Origin: Granulicella arctica
Lineage (GTDB): Bacteria > Acidobacteriota > Terriglobia > Terriglobales > Acidobacteriaceae
Reading direction: 5' to 3'
NCBI RefSeq assembly: GCF_025685605.1
Contig: NZ_JAGTUT010000002.1
Coordinates: 310,001-374,000, forward strand
DNA: 64,000 nt
Shown here: positions 33,652 through 42,640 of the stretch, in pieces
How the letters are laid out: every line of letters begins with the position of its first letter
Position numbering within the stretch: the first letter of the stretch is position 1
Made by a program: the position numbers and the translations under genes
Notes under the pieces: model-generated
What the model was told of the DNA's origin: nothing
Database searches by the model: none
What the model saw: the letters and a program-made list of their open reading frames with translations, nothing else

Positions 33652-35010
33652 ATGATAAGTCTGCGTCAAACCTCCCGCGCCCGTAAGTCCCTTGTTTTGC
33701 TGCTCGCCCTATCCGCCTTAGCCGTGGCGAGTCCCGCACAGGACTGGTTCAAGACAGAAACGTCAAGCGGGGCCGACCGCATCCGTGTCGCTGTCGCCGA
33801 CTTCAAGCCTGCTACTGCAGACTCTCAGGTCGCAACGGACAAGAGCACCTTCGATACTACCCTTTACTCTGACCTCGCCAATGCCGGCATCTTCGATATG
33901 GTCTCGAAGTCACTGACACCCCAGGCGACTCCCGGTGGCCCTTCCGAAATCAGTTTGCCTCAGTGGTCCGGCGCTCCAGCTTCGGCGGCCATGGTGGCCT
34001 TCGGCTCTCTCGGTATCCAGTCAGGCAAGCTGGTAGTAAGTGGCTATCTCTTCGACGCTAAAAACTCCCAGTACCCACAGGTTCTCGCCAAGCAGTACAG
34101 CGAAGAGCCCAGCGAGAACAGCGCTCGCCAGATTGCGCATCGCTTTGCCGACGAGATCATCTTCCGTTTGGGTGGCGGCGTCTCTGGAATTGCCGAGACG
34201 AAGATCTTTTACGTTCACATCGCTGGCGGAACGAAAGAGATATGGATGATGGACTATGACGGTGCGAATCAGCACGCCATCACTCATCTCGGTACGGTCT
34301 CCATCTCACCCCGCGTATCGCCGGATAACTCTCGCGTTGCTTTCTCAACGCTTGGTAAGTACGGCTTCCAGATCCAGATGTACTCTCTCCTTCTGAATCG
34401 CACGGTGGCTTTCTCATCGACTGGCGGCACGAATCTTTCGCCCGCTTGGGCGCCCAGCGGACGCGAGATTGCATTCTCGTCCTCCCGCTCCGGCGATCCA
34501 GACATTTGGATCACCGACGCGACCGGCGGTCTCTCCCGTCGCGTTACAAGCTTCAAAGGCCCGGATGTCTCGCCAACCTACAATCCAAAGACCGGGGCGC
34601 AGATTGCCTGGATCAGCGGCCGGACAGGTCTCCCTCAGCTTTACATCATGGAGACGGACGGCTCCGGCATTCAGCGCATGACCGATGGCGGCTACGCTAC
34701 ATCTCCCTCCTGGTCGCCAAACGGCCAGTTTGTTGCCTTCGCCTGGGATCGCAAATACGGTCCAGGAGCACCCGGCGGCCAGGACATCTACGTGATGGAA
34801 GTCGCAAGCAAAAAGTGGATCCAGCTTACCCACGATGGTGGTCGCTGCGACTTTCCTTCCTGGTCACCTGATGGCCGCCACATCGTGTATGCAAATAGCG
34901 CCAGCGGTCGTCCCGGCGATACCAAGGTCTGGACGATGCTCGCTGACGGAACTCAACGCCACGCCCTCACCGGTGGCGGCGGAGACATGCCAAACTGGAG
35001 TTGGAAATAG
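33652..35010 (+). CDS. tolB: TolB periplasmic beta-propeller
   Basis: About 452 residues with a signal peptide (LVLLLALSALAVASPAQ). An N-terminal domain (DRIRVAVADFKP...) precedes a six-bladed propeller with repeats such as SPRVSPDNSRVAF, SPAWAPSGREIAFSS, SPTYNPKTGAQIAW, SPSWSPNGQFVAF and FPSWSPDGRHIVY. TolB links Pal and TolA in the envelope constriction machine. I chose ATG at 33652 (GGAAGAG just upstream) over TTG at 33631. Confidence 0.93.
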   Translation: MISLRQTSRARKSLVLLLALSALAVASPAQDWFKTETSSGADRIRVAVADFKPATADSQVATDKSTFDTTLYSDLANAGIFDMVSKSLTPQATPGGPSEISLPQWSGAPASAAMVAFGSLGIQSGKLVVSGYLFDAKNSQYPQVLAKQYSEEPSENSARQIAHRFADEIIFRLGGGVSGIAETKIFYVHIAGGTKEIWMMDYDGANQHAITHLGTVSISPRVSPDNSRVAFSTLGKYGFQIQMYSLLLNRTVAFSSTGGTNLSPAWAPSGREIAFSSSRSGDPDIWITDATGGLSRRVTSFKGPDVSPTYNPKTGAQIAWISGRTGLPQLYIMETDGSGIQRMTDGGYATSPSWSPNGQFVAFAWDRKYGPGAPGGQDIYVMEVASKKWIQLTHDGGRCDFPSWSPDGRHIVYANSASGRPGDTKVWTMLADGTQRHALTGGGGDMPNWSWK

Positions 35011-35114
35011 CCGACCACTCCACGATCTACTGTCATTCAGAGCAGAGCGGTGATGTCCATACATTCGCCAATAGCTTCAGGAAATAAATCTGACTACTAC
35101 CTAGGAGAAATCAA

Positions 35115-35882
35115 ATGAACTCGACTCATCCTGCAATCCGCAAGATCTTCACCATAGGCGCCGCCGTTGTACTGAGCGCCGCCGTTGGCTGCCATAAGAA
35201 GGGTATCGACTCCAACATCGGCACAATGTCTGGCGCTCCCTCAAACGGCGGCAATGCCCCTACCGCAGTCATCACCGCTGATCCCCTGGCAATCGATCTT
35301 GGCCAGTCGGTCGTCCTTAATTGGCGCACTCAGAATGCAGACTCTGTCTCCATCGACGGCATCGGCACGGTTCCGGCGAACGGCACGCAGACCGTCTCCC
35401 CATCGACCTCGACCAGCTTTCACCTCGTAGCCAAGGGTGGCGGCGGCGATACTGAAGCCAATGTTCGTGTCACTGTTCGAGTACCGACCGCTCCGACTGC
35501 GCCCGTAGCTGACGCGAACGGTGATATGGGCAGCGAAGAGGCGTTCCATCAAAACGTTCAGGATGTCTACTTCGACTACGACAGCTACGATCTTCGTCCG
35601 GATGCGCAGGCAAATGCTACTCACGCAGCGTCCTACCTTCAGGCACATCCAAACATCAAGGTCATCATCGGCGGCTATTGTGACGAGCGTGGTTCAGCCG
35701 AGTACAACCTTGCCCTCGGCGAAAATCGTGCAAATGCTGCGAAGACCGCATTGGTCAATGCCGGAGTATCGGCAAGCCGTCTCCGCGTAGTCTCATACGG
35801 TAAGGAAAAGCAGTTCTGCACCGAAGCTGATGAGAGCTGCTACCAGCAAAATCGTCGTGGTCAGTTCTCACTCGACCGCTAA
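35115..35882 (+). CDS. pal: Pal-like OmpA-family lipoprotein
   Basis: 255 residues. The N-terminus VVLSAAVGCHKKG fits a lipoprotein signal with Cys at about 26. An Ig-like domain (about 45-120: ADPLAIDLGQSVVLNWRTQN) is inserted, longer than standard Pal. The C-terminal OmpA domain (about 145-255) has the peptidoglycan-binding stretch GYCDERGSAEYNLALGENRA. It anchors the outer membrane to peptidoglycan and binds TolB. The ribosome site AGGAGA sits six bases before ATG. Followed by a terminator. Confidence 0.9.
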   Translation: MNSTHPAIRKIFTIGAAVVLSAAVGCHKKGIDSNIGTMSGAPSNGGNAPTAVITADPLAIDLGQSVVLNWRTQNADSVSIDGIGTVPANGTQTVSPSTSTSFHLVAKGGGGDTEANVRVTVRVPTAPTAPVADANGDMGSEEAFHQNVQDVYFDYDSYDLRPDAQANATHAASYLQAHPNIKVIIGGYCDERGSAEYNLALGENRANAAKTALVNAGVSASRLRVVSYGKEKQFCTEADESCYQQNRRGQFSLDR

Positions 35883-35902
35883 AGTAGTTAAACTATCGGA
35901 CG

Positions 35903-35941
35903 CCCCATTCTTTGTAGACTCATCACAAAGGGTGGGGTTTT
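35903..35941 (+). terminator. Rho-independent terminator between pal and cpoB
   Basis: A 13-pair stem (35903-35915 with 35925-35937, two G-U pairs), a 9-nt loop and TTTT. It separates tolQRAB-pal from cpoB, so cpoB needs read-through or its own promoter. Confidence 0.8.
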
Positions 35942-35989
35942 CGCTTATGCGAACCCCACTCCTCCAACTCGCCTTCCATCGGAGTTCCC

Positions 35990-36991
35990 ATGATCTCTCA
36001 AAGTAAGCATCTCCGCCGCGCTTCCACGCTCCTAACCCTCGTCCTCTTTGCTGCCCCAGCCTTTGCGGCGAATAAGGACATGATCCAGCTACAAACCCAG
36101 ATCCAGCAGCTGCAGGATGCCGTTGCACGCCTCCAACAGTCGAACGACGAGCGTATGGGCGTCATGAAGGACCTCGTCCAGCAGAGCGCCGACACTGTCA
36201 ACAAGATGTCAGCCAACATGGACGCCCTGCAGCGCAACCTACAGACCCAGCAAGAGGCGACGGGCGCGAAGCTCGACGCTGTCGGTGGCCAAGTCCAGGC
36301 CCTGAACGATTCGCTCGATGAGATGAAGACCCGCCTGGCTCGGCTCGAAAAATTGACGCAGGACATCCAGAATCAGCAGCAAAGTATCGGTGCCGGCAGC
36401 CCGACGCCTCAAGTAACGGCTCCGCCCGTCAGCTCCGTCCCCGACACTACGCAGCCACAGACGCTTCCAGCGACTCCACCAACCGGCCGTCGCGGTAAGC
36501 CCGCTGCGGGAAGCCCCATGGCCTCGATGACCCCGGCCGCGCCGTTGCCCGACACAACTGCACCCGTCTCCGCAGCTCCAGCGGGAGCCGTGGACGATAT
36601 GTACAAGTCCGCTCTTGGCGACTACATGGCCGCAAAGTACTCACTGGCCGCTGGCGAGTTTTCGGATGTCATCCGCGACTATCCTGATCACGCTCTTTCC
36701 GGAAACGCCTTCTACTACCTCGGCGAGATTGATTACCGGGCAGCCAAATATGATGAGGCCGTCAAGGACTATGACATGGTCCTTGATCACTTCCCAGCCA
36801 GCAATAAAGTCCCCGCCTCACGCCTCCACAAAGGTCAGGCGCTGCTGGCTCTCAAGCAGAATGACGCAGCCGTCCGCGAACTTCGCGCCCTCATCGCGCG
36901 CTATCCCGCATCTCCCGAGGCCACGCTCGCTCGCAGCAAGCTGAGCGGCATGGGCATCACTGTAACCGCACGTAAGACCGGCGGGCAGTAA
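35990..36991 (+). CDS. cpoB: CpoB (YbgF)-like Tol-Pal system TPR protein
   Basis: 333 residues with a signal peptide (STLLTLVLFAAPAFA). An N-terminal coiled coil rich in Gln and Asp (QLQTQIQQLQDAVARLQQS) is followed by a Pro/Thr-rich linker (about 135-200) and three C-terminal TPRs (YSLAAGEFSDVIRDYPDH, YDEAVKDYDMVLDHFPAS, DAAVRELRALIARYPASPE). CpoB coordinates peptidoglycan synthesis with Tol-driven constriction. It follows the terminator after pal. Confidence 0.88.
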   Translation: MISQSKHLRRASTLLTLVLFAAPAFAANKDMIQLQTQIQQLQDAVARLQQSNDERMGVMKDLVQQSADTVNKMSANMDALQRNLQTQQEATGAKLDAVGGQVQALNDSLDEMKTRLARLEKLTQDIQNQQQSIGAGSPTPQVTAPPVSSVPDTTQPQTLPATPPTGRRGKPAAGSPMASMTPAAPLPDTTAPVSAAPAGAVDDMYKSALGDYMAAKYSLAAGEFSDVIRDYPDHALSGNAFYYLGEIDYRAAKYDEAVKDYDMVLDHFPASNKVPASRLHKGQALLALKQNDAAVRELRALIARYPASPEATLARSKLSGMGITVTARKTGGQ

Positions 36992-37028
36992 ACCTCTCGT
37001 GCTCCCGCAGGCCCTTTCCGTATGATGG

Positions 37029-39074
37029 TTGCGGGCGGTGAGCACCTTGATAGCAAAGCGTGAACGATGGGCTTGGTTTGCAGCTGCGGCGTTGCTTCTC
37101 ATCATGATCTGTGAAATAGCTCTCTCGACACGACAGGCCTCGGCAAGCTGGGACGAAGGGGATCACATCTTCTCTGGCTACATGAATTGGAAGCACCGAG
37201 AGTACAGCCTCAACCCCGAACATCCCCCACTTGTAAAACTCGTGGCTACACTCCCTTTACTAGGGCTTGACCTGAGAATCGCTCCTCGGCAGGGGCGATT
37301 CTTTAAGGACGAGGCGTACTACGGCGGCCGCGAGTTGCTATTTCGCAACGATCCTCGGTACGGTGGCTACTACACAGCCGACTCCCTGCTGTTTCGTGTC
37401 CATATGGCCGTTTCAATCTTTGCTCTGCTCTTAGCCTCCCTGCTTTTTCTGGCGGGTCGTGAGATGTTCGGCACGGCCGCTGGCCTGATCGCGATGATTC
37501 TCTTTGTCTTCGATCCAACCATCCTCACGAACGCACCTTTTGTAACCACTGACTCGGGTGCGACCTGTCTCTTCTTCGCCTCTGTGTATGCGTTCTATCG
37601 GTACGTCAAGGCACCATCCGGACAACGAGTCCTCGTCTGCGGCCTCACCTTCGGCCTCACTCTCGTGTCGAAGCACTCCGGCATTCTGCTCTTACCAATT
37701 CTCCTTTTGCTTGCAACAGGAGAGCTCTCCGGCAAGTGGTATGAACGCCGCAAGTCAATCCTGAGAGACACAATTCACCTCGGTGCTGCACTATTCGCGA
37801 TGGCCGCCCTCGCCATCTTCGTCCTCTGGGGCGTATACAGCTTTCGCTATGCGATGCAACCGAGCGGTGTCAGCATGCCCGGACTTGACCATCAGGCCTC
37901 AGGTCTCACGACAATTCCTGCTCATGTCATTCTTTTCTGTGCGCACCATCATCTGCTCCCCGAAAGTTACCTCTATGGGCTGATTGATGTGCAACGGGTA
38001 GCGGCGTTCATGCCGACCTACATCTTTGGCAAGCTTTATGCCCATGGGCAATGGTTCTACTTTCCAGTGGCTCTCTCACTGAAATGCTCCGTTGGCGTCC
38101 TTGGTCTCCTGTTGCTGGCTGTCTTCGCCTTCGCCACAGGCTTCGTACGGAAACCACGCGAAGTCTACTTTCTTGCCTTACCAGCTGTCTTTTATCTAGC
38201 TGTCGCGATGGCGGGACCATTGAACATTGGAGTGCGCCATGTTCTCCCCGTCTTCCCATTTGCCTTTGCGCTGGCTGGCGGCGGAGCGTGCTTACTCCTG
38301 CAGCAGAAACGCTTGTGGATCTATCCGATCGCCATTTTCCTCCTTTGCCATGCAATCGATTCAGTCCGCATGTTTCCGAACTACATGCCCTACGCCAACA
38401 TCCTATGGGGCGGACCCACTAAGACTCACCTCTACCTCTCCGACTCGGCTACCGACTGGGGTCAGGAGCTCAAATGGACGAAGCAATATCTTGACGCAAA
38501 CAACGTGCATGAGTGCTGGTTTGCTTACTTCCCCGCTCCATTCCTCCTTCCTTCGGACTACGGTGTTCCCTGCAAACTCCTCCCAACCGCCGATACGCAT
38601 GGCCAAGTGGACATTGATGTTCCGCCGACCATTCACGGACCTGTCTTGATAAGCTTCGCCGATCTAAATGGCTTTGAGTTTGGTTCAAAAGTTCTAAATC
38701 CCTATCAGACTTTTTTCGAACGCAAACCTGATGCCGTCATTGCAAACGGGATAGCCGTCTTCAACGGAGACTTTACCGTTCCGCAGGTCGCCTCGCTGCA
38801 GCCATTGTGGAGGGCTCAGGCACTTCTTGATTCGAAAAATCACCTAGGCGCTCTCCACTTCGCAGAAGCTGCGCTGGCGATTGATCCTGCCAATTTCGAG
38901 GGTCAGGTTGCAGCAGGTGATGCTCTCCATGCGCTTGAACGCAACTCCGAGGCGCAAGTGCACTACCTCACTGCAAAGAAAATGGTCGAAGCGATGGAGC
39001 TTTCATCGCAGCAACAATGGGCACCTGTTCTCGACAAGAAACTCGCCGCCCTGGGGATCACAGTCCATGCCTAA
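37029..39074 (+). CDS. GT39-like membrane glycosyltransferase with TPR tail
   Basis: 681 residues, about eleven membrane helices. The first loop has WDEGDHIFSG (acidic pair near residue 42) and NPEHPPLVKLVATLPLLGL, the DE and HPPL motifs of the dolichyl/polyprenyl-phosphate mannosyltransferase (PMT/ArnT) group. Expected to transfer a sugar from a lipid carrier on the outer face of the inner membrane. The last 70 residues look like TPRs (HLGALHFAEAALAIDPAN). Start may be TTG 37029 or GTG 37038. It overlaps the next gene by 8 bp. Confidence 0.82.
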   Translation: MRAVSTLIAKRERWAWFAAAALLLIMICEIALSTRQASASWDEGDHIFSGYMNWKHREYSLNPEHPPLVKLVATLPLLGLDLRIAPRQGRFFKDEAYYGGRELLFRNDPRYGGYYTADSLLFRVHMAVSIFALLLASLLFLAGREMFGTAAGLIAMILFVFDPTILTNAPFVTTDSGATCLFFASVYAFYRYVKAPSGQRVLVCGLTFGLTLVSKHSGILLLPILLLLATGELSGKWYERRKSILRDTIHLGAALFAMAALAIFVLWGVYSFRYAMQPSGVSMPGLDHQASGLTTIPAHVILFCAHHHLLPESYLYGLIDVQRVAAFMPTYIFGKLYAHGQWFYFPVALSLKCSVGVLGLLLLAVFAFATGFVRKPREVYFLALPAVFYLAVAMAGPLNIGVRHVLPVFPFAFALAGGGACLLLQQKRLWIYPIAIFLLCHAIDSVRMFPNYMPYANILWGGPTKTHLYLSDSATDWGQELKWTKQYLDANNVHECWFAYFPAPFLLPSDYGVPCKLLPTADTHGQVDIDVPPTIHGPVLISFADLNGFEFGSKVLNPYQTFFERKPDAVIANGIAVFNGDFTVPQVASLQPLWRAQALLDSKNHLGALHFAEAALAIDPANFEGQVAAGDALHALERNSEAQVHYLTAKKMVEAMELSSQQQWAPVLDKKLAALGITVHA

Positions 39075-41241
39075 TCTTCCGCTCCATCTGCCGTTCATCT
39101 TCGCGCTAGCCTTAGCGGTACTCCTCCCAGCGACTCATACCTTTGGACAGGAAGCTACCTGTCCCAAAGTATCAACACGAACTGCTACACCGGCCGACAC
39201 AGCTTATGCGGAAGGAATCTACCCGAACGCTGAAGAGCTATACACGCAACAGATCGTGCAGCAGCCACATGATGCTGAGTTGACCGCCGGTCTCATACGA
39301 ACGCTGCTTCACGAAGGGAAAATCCCGAAGGCTATTGCGACCCTCGATGCGGTCCTGCCAGGCAGCCCCGACTCTGTACCTCTGCTTACCGCTGAAGCTG
39401 AAGTGCAGCTTCGCCAGGGCCAACCTTGGCTTGCAGCACAAAGCCTCCAGACCATAGCTACATCCAACCCGTGCTACGCGCGCGCTCACCTTATCCGCAG
39501 CCGTATCTTTCGTATCGACTCCATGTACAGTTCGGAACGTAAGGAGATCCAGAGCGCCTATGATATCGATCCGACCGATCCCGAGATCCGGCGAGCATGG
39601 GTGAGGACCGTCTCGCCGACGAACGACATTCTTAGCATCCAGCAGTCGCTGTCCTCCACCAACGAGATGACCCCGGAGGTGAAGACGATGGCCGAAGCCT
39701 CAGCCCGGTCCATGCTGTCTCTTCTTTCAGAAAACTCCCAGACCTGCCAGATATTGCCGACGATTCCGTCAGCCACCCTGCCGCTGCTCCCTTCAATGCG
39801 CGACGGTAAGAATATCGACGCGTATCGCCTTGAGGTGCAATTCCCTCAAACGAAATCCACTCTGCAGGTCGACACGGCAGCTTCAGGCCTTTATATCAGT
39901 CGAGCATTAGCCGACGCGAACGGCCTGAAGTCTAATGACAGCACTCCATCCGGCACGGTCCATGCCGACCGTATACAAGTAGGGCCTTTCGAATTCAGGG
40001 ACTGCACTGTCGGCGTTAGCGAGACACCCTTTGCAGGTAATGGAGACGGCTTCATCGGCATGGATCTCTTCGCTCCTTACCTCATCACCCTCGACTACAC
40101 GCATGCGAAACTAACCTTGGCTCCACTCCCGCCGCAAGCCAGTTCCCTACCCGGCGATCGCTCCGATGCAGCGGAGTTGCGTGGCTTCAGCCCTGTCTAT
40201 CACCGACAGCACTATCTACTCGTCCCAGTCTTGTTGAACAACAAAGAGCGTCGGCTCTTCGTACTTGACTCTGGCATTCGTTTCAGCACGATGACCTCCG
40301 AGGTAGCGCACTCCGTCTCGTCAACCAAAATGAATTTTACCAACGCAGTGCAAACCACCTCCGGTGCAACGATTCAGGTCTATCGGGACAACTTCAATCT
40401 GGAGTTTGCGAATCTGCTCATACCCCACCAACCTCACATGCTCGAGATGAATACCTCCGCCGTCGAACGAACGACCGGATTGCAGATCGGCGGCATGCTC
40501 GGCTTTGACCTGCTGCACTCCATGACCATCCATTTGGATTACCGCGATGGATTGGTGAGGTTTGAGTCGATGGACCCGCAGGTCTCCGCCGCAGAAACCT
40601 CGACCTCTTCGACTGCCGGTGTCGCCTCCGCAGCGCCTGCCAGCCAGCCCATTTGCCAGCATCTCGAAGACACAGTCCATCCGATATCCTCAACTATCGA
40701 GGCACGAACGACGGGCTTCTGGGATTCCAGGCACCTGAAAGCCGGTTCCTCCATCTCTGTACAGGTGATACAGGGTTGGACCTCGCCCGGATGCACCCTC
40801 TCTCCCAATGCCATACTCTACGGCCACGTCATGGCGTCGACATTCTCCAAGACCTCTGGAGACGCCCAGTTTGCCCTCACCTTCGATCACGGCGACTGCG
40901 ATGGGCAAGGCAAGAAGCAACTGGCAATCAGCACTCTCGGTCTGCTCGCACCGCCCGGAGAGTTCCAGGGACTTCACAACGCACTTCCAACGGAATTGGG
41001 ACGAGGATCGACTCGCCAGATCTCCGATGTAGCTTCTGCCATGGGTACGGCAAACGACCAGAACCTCAATCCTGGTGGCGCACCCGGCACAATTCGTCCA
41101 GGTGCCGTCCTCGGCATTCCTAAACTGAAGCTCCAACCCGAGGCTGGTCCCGGCTGTAGCACTCTGCTTACAACTCCAAACCAAAGCGTCCAGCTCGGTC
41201 AGGGCACGCAGTTTGTCATGATGTTACAAGCAACCCCCTGA
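39067..41241 (+). CDS. Exported TPR/retropepsin-like aspartic protease
   Basis: 724 residues with a signal peptide (FIFALALAVLLPATHTFGQ). A TPR-like region (about 45-200) is followed by two retropepsin-type units. The first has DTAASGLYIS, with Ala replacing the Gly of DTG; the second has VLDSGIRFSTM. One intact DSG and one variant could form a pseudo-dimeric active site, but activity is uncertain. A C-terminal segment of about 200 residues (HPISSTIEART...) resembles no domain I know and is Thr/Ser-rich. Chosen start ATG 39067 overlaps the glycosyltransferase stop by 8 bp; the open frame upstream lies inside that gene. Confidence 0.72.
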   Translation: MPNLPLHLPFIFALALAVLLPATHTFGQEATCPKVSTRTATPADTAYAEGIYPNAEELYTQQIVQQPHDAELTAGLIRTLLHEGKIPKAIATLDAVLPGSPDSVPLLTAEAEVQLRQGQPWLAAQSLQTIATSNPCYARAHLIRSRIFRIDSMYSSERKEIQSAYDIDPTDPEIRRAWVRTVSPTNDILSIQQSLSSTNEMTPEVKTMAEASARSMLSLLSENSQTCQILPTIPSATLPLLPSMRDGKNIDAYRLEVQFPQTKSTLQVDTAASGLYISRALADANGLKSNDSTPSGTVHADRIQVGPFEFRDCTVGVSETPFAGNGDGFIGMDLFAPYLITLDYTHAKLTLAPLPPQASSLPGDRSDAAELRGFSPVYHRQHYLLVPVLLNNKERRLFVLDSGIRFSTMTSEVAHSVSSTKMNFTNAVQTTSGATIQVYRDNFNLEFANLLIPHQPHMLEMNTSAVERTTGLQIGGMLGFDLLHSMTIHLDYRDGLVRFESMDPQVSAAETSTSSTAGVASAAPASQPICQHLEDTVHPISSTIEARTTGFWDSRHLKAGSSISVQVIQGWTSPGCTLSPNAILYGHVMASTFSKTSGDAQFALTFDHGDCDGQGKKQLAISTLGLLAPPGEFQGLHNALPTELGRGSTRQISDVASAMGTANDQNLNPGGAPGTIRPGAVLGIPKLKLQPEAGPGCSTLLTTPNQSVQLGQGTQFVMMLQATP

Positions 41242-41251
41242 ACCGCCGCGT

Positions 41252-42640
41252 TCAGGCCTCATGCCGGTACGGTATACGAAACTCAACGACACACCCCGTA
41301 CCATCACTCCGGTTCTTCAACCGCACTGATCCCTGGTGCCCTTCAGCAATCTGCTTCACCAGAACAAGCCCGATACCTGTGCCGTCAGGTTTGGTCGTAT
41401 AAAAAGGTACGAAAAGGTTTGCTTCATTCAGCAATCCTGGACCGTTATCACGAATCGCAAGGACAATCTCCGCCCCGTCAAGTTCCCACCCTATGTCAAC
41501 CAGTGGCTCTACATCGCTCCGAGTATCAGGACCAAGTGCCGCCTCCGCGGCGTTCCGAAGGAGATTGATCAACGCTTGCTGTATCTGGTCTGCGTCTGCC
41601 ATAACCATGATGGACGGACCACCAAGATCAACAACGGTCAGCCGAGTCTCAAGCGCCGCCGCTTGTCTCACCAGCCCGGCAAGCGGAAACCTCGCGAGCG
41701 CAGGCGCAGGCAATCCCATCAGCTGCCGATACGCTTGCAGAAAACGGTTCAGAGACTCCGCACGGTTTGCAATGACCTCTAAACCGCGTTCGAAATCCTC
41801 ATGCTCGGTGGCGCCGAGAGGTAGCGCTGCCAATCTATCTCGGAGACTCCCCGCGATCGACTTGATCGGTGCGAGAGAGTTATTGATTTCGTGTCCAAGC
41901 ACGCGAATCAGGCGCTCCCACGCAACCCGCTCCTCCTCTCTCAAAGCCACGCTGACATCAGACAGCACGAAGAGGGTATGGGGAATACCGCGCAGCCGGA
42001 AACCGCTTCGCTTCACCACCCATCGCGTAGTCTGCTGTGTAGCGCCGAGCGAAAGGACCCCATCATCAGCAGTCTCCAACAAGTAGTCCAGCATCAATTC
42101 GTGCGCACCTTGATGCAGTGCAAGTCCCTTTTTCAAACCGAATGCGTGCTCCGCCGCCTCGTTCAGCAACTTCAACCGTCCGTTCGGATCGAACGCCAAT
42201 ACAGGCGACTGCATCGAGCTCATAACGCGCTCCACGAGCGCCATCGCCTCCAGCGCGCCCGCACGTTGTCCCTGCAACATGCTCGCAAGTGCATTGATTT
42301 CGAGCGCAAGGTCGCCGAGGGCATCATTCCTGCGGCCACCGCGTGCCCGAAAGGAGTAGTCATCCTCTCGCAAGGCGGCCACCACATTCGATAGAGTCTG
42401 GAGCGGCCGTACAATCTGTTCCGTCAACAAGGTAACGGCAAACCACCAGGCCGCGATGACCGCGAACACGACGATCCACTGCATCGAACTCTCAACAGTA
42501 GCCTGGCGTAGCGATATCAAGCACAACAACAGCACTGGAAGGCCGAGCAAATACAGCCAGATCCGTATGCGCCGCTCGAAGCTCAACCGTCTGCCGGAGC
42601 GACCTAACGCGAGCCGCTTTCGTCGCGACTCAAAGGCCAT
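41252..42640 (-). CDS. NtrY-type sensor histidine kinase
   Basis: 462 residues: two membrane helices (about 28-46 and 55-75) with almost no periplasmic loop, a HAMP-like linker, a PAS domain (about 145-235) and the kinase core. The His box is LGHEINNSLAPIKSI (HExxN type); ATP-site boxes are INLLRNAAEAAL, IRDNGPG, LFVPFYTTK and GTGIGLVLVKQ. Last gene of the exporter operon, overlapping the NtrC-type regulator by 11 bp. The small sensor suggests detection inside the membrane or by the exporter itself. Confidence 0.92.
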   Translation of the reverse strand: MAFESRRKRLALGRSGRRLSFERRIRIWLYLLGLPVLLLCLISLRQATVESSMQWIVVFAVIAAWWFAVTLLTEQIVRPLQTLSNVVAALREDDYSFRARGGRRNDALGDLALEINALASMLQGQRAGALEAMALVERVMSSMQSPVLAFDPNGRLKLLNEAAEHAFGLKKGLALHQGAHELMLDYLLETADDGVLSLGATQQTTRWVVKRSGFRLRGIPHTLFVLSDVSVALREEERVAWERLIRVLGHEINNSLAPIKSIAGSLRDRLAALPLGATEHEDFERGLEVIANRAESLNRFLQAYRQLMGLPAPALARFPLAGLVRQAAALETRLTVVDLGGPSIMVMADADQIQQALINLLRNAAEAALGPDTRSDVEPLVDIGWELDGAEIVLAIRDNGPGLLNEANLFVPFYTTKPDGTGIGLVLVKQIAEGHQGSVRLKNRSDGTGCVVEFRIPYRHEA

